Below are positions 14,230-14,284 of a DNA stretch of 14,284 nucleotides, piece after piece. Under the pieces are notes generated by a model. That model made no database searches. It saw nothing but the letters and a program-made list of their open reading frames with translations, and was not told the origin of the DNA. The stretch is from CAZCAC01 sp964496575 (GTDB lineage Bacteria > Planctomycetota > UBA1135 > GCA-002686595). Every line of letters begins with the position of its first letter. The stretch's first letter is position 1. Location: contig CAZCAC010000179.1 in the NCBI GenBank assembly GCA_964496575.1, positions 1-14,284 on the forward strand, in the 5' to 3' direction. Position numbers and translations under genes: made by a program.

Positions 14230-14280
14230 CACCTTGCCGCGGTCTTGCGACAGGACCGTGCCATCCGCGAGTCTGTCGCA
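14223..14280. repeat. Cluster of TGTCGCA/TGCGACA motifs at the right edge
   Basis: The heptamer occurs as TGTCGCA (14223-14229), TGCGACA (14246-14252) and TGTCGCA (14274-14280) within 58 bases. A fourth copy lies in the left inverted-repeat arm (11093-11099). A 5-bp CGGTC/GACCG stem surrounds the middle copy. Repeated short motifs of this kind are typical of transposase- or regulator-binding ends, but the window stops here and no transposase is visible. Confidence 0.4.
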
Positions 14281-14284
14281 TAAC

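Overview
The window is GC-rich bacterial chromosome, most probably from a planctomycete (Planctomycetota, perhaps near the Saltatorellus/Engelhardtia-type marine lineages). The evidence is the mix of secreted FG-GAP-type beta-propellers ending in a Cys-rich domain (CFGDPGSGTPCPCGN... to a WYRD/NLSNGYSITW tail), a PmoA-like (DUF6807) domain fused to other modules, a membrane Ser/Thr kinase with TPRs, and long gene-poor stretches. No rRNA, tRNA, CRISPR array or recognisable transposase was seen. The lineage is inferred from protein style, not from a marker gene.

Layout, left to right. A perfect 14-bp hairpin (41-71) precedes a secreted three-module protein, LamG + endonuclease/exonuclease/phosphatase + PmoA-like (139-2499, +). 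A structured intergenic hairpin follows, then a Tat-exported tandem nitroreductase/SagB-like protein (2664-3845, +). Next is a seven-repeat FG-GAP propeller gene (4144-5700, +), whose last 37 codons continue in another frame to 5809 after a one-base slip in a C run. A membrane-anchored protein of unknown function lies convergently on the minus strand (5865-7073). The stretch 7074-8048 holds two decayed FG-GAP gene pieces in opposite orientations and otherwise looks non-coding. A PknB-like Ser/Thr kinase with one transmembrane helix and TPRs follows (8049-11039, +). The right end carries a secreted protein with about 18 CxxC-type knuckles (11111-12289, -), an 81-bp relic of an FG-GAP gene tail (12362-12442, +), and a second intact seven-repeat FG-GAP propeller gene (12519-14207, +).

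The most interesting signal is not one gene but how the FG-GAP genes sit in the chromosome. The first is inserted exactly between two convergent gene ends, and the 72-bp junction of those ends (nitroreductase stop plus minus-strand gene stop) is present on both sides of it at 65/72 identity. The second, together with the Cys-knuckle gene, is bounded by a perfect 16-bp inverted repeat placed just after each stop codon. Four copies of the same C-terminal tail, two of them relics, plus a relic of a different FG-GAP family, show repeated gain and loss of secreted propeller genes here. A cassette-like turnover mechanism is an inference; no recombinase is visible in the window.

The genes do not form one obvious operon or pathway. 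Most products are predicted to be exported or membrane-anchored, so the shared theme is the cell envelope or exterior.
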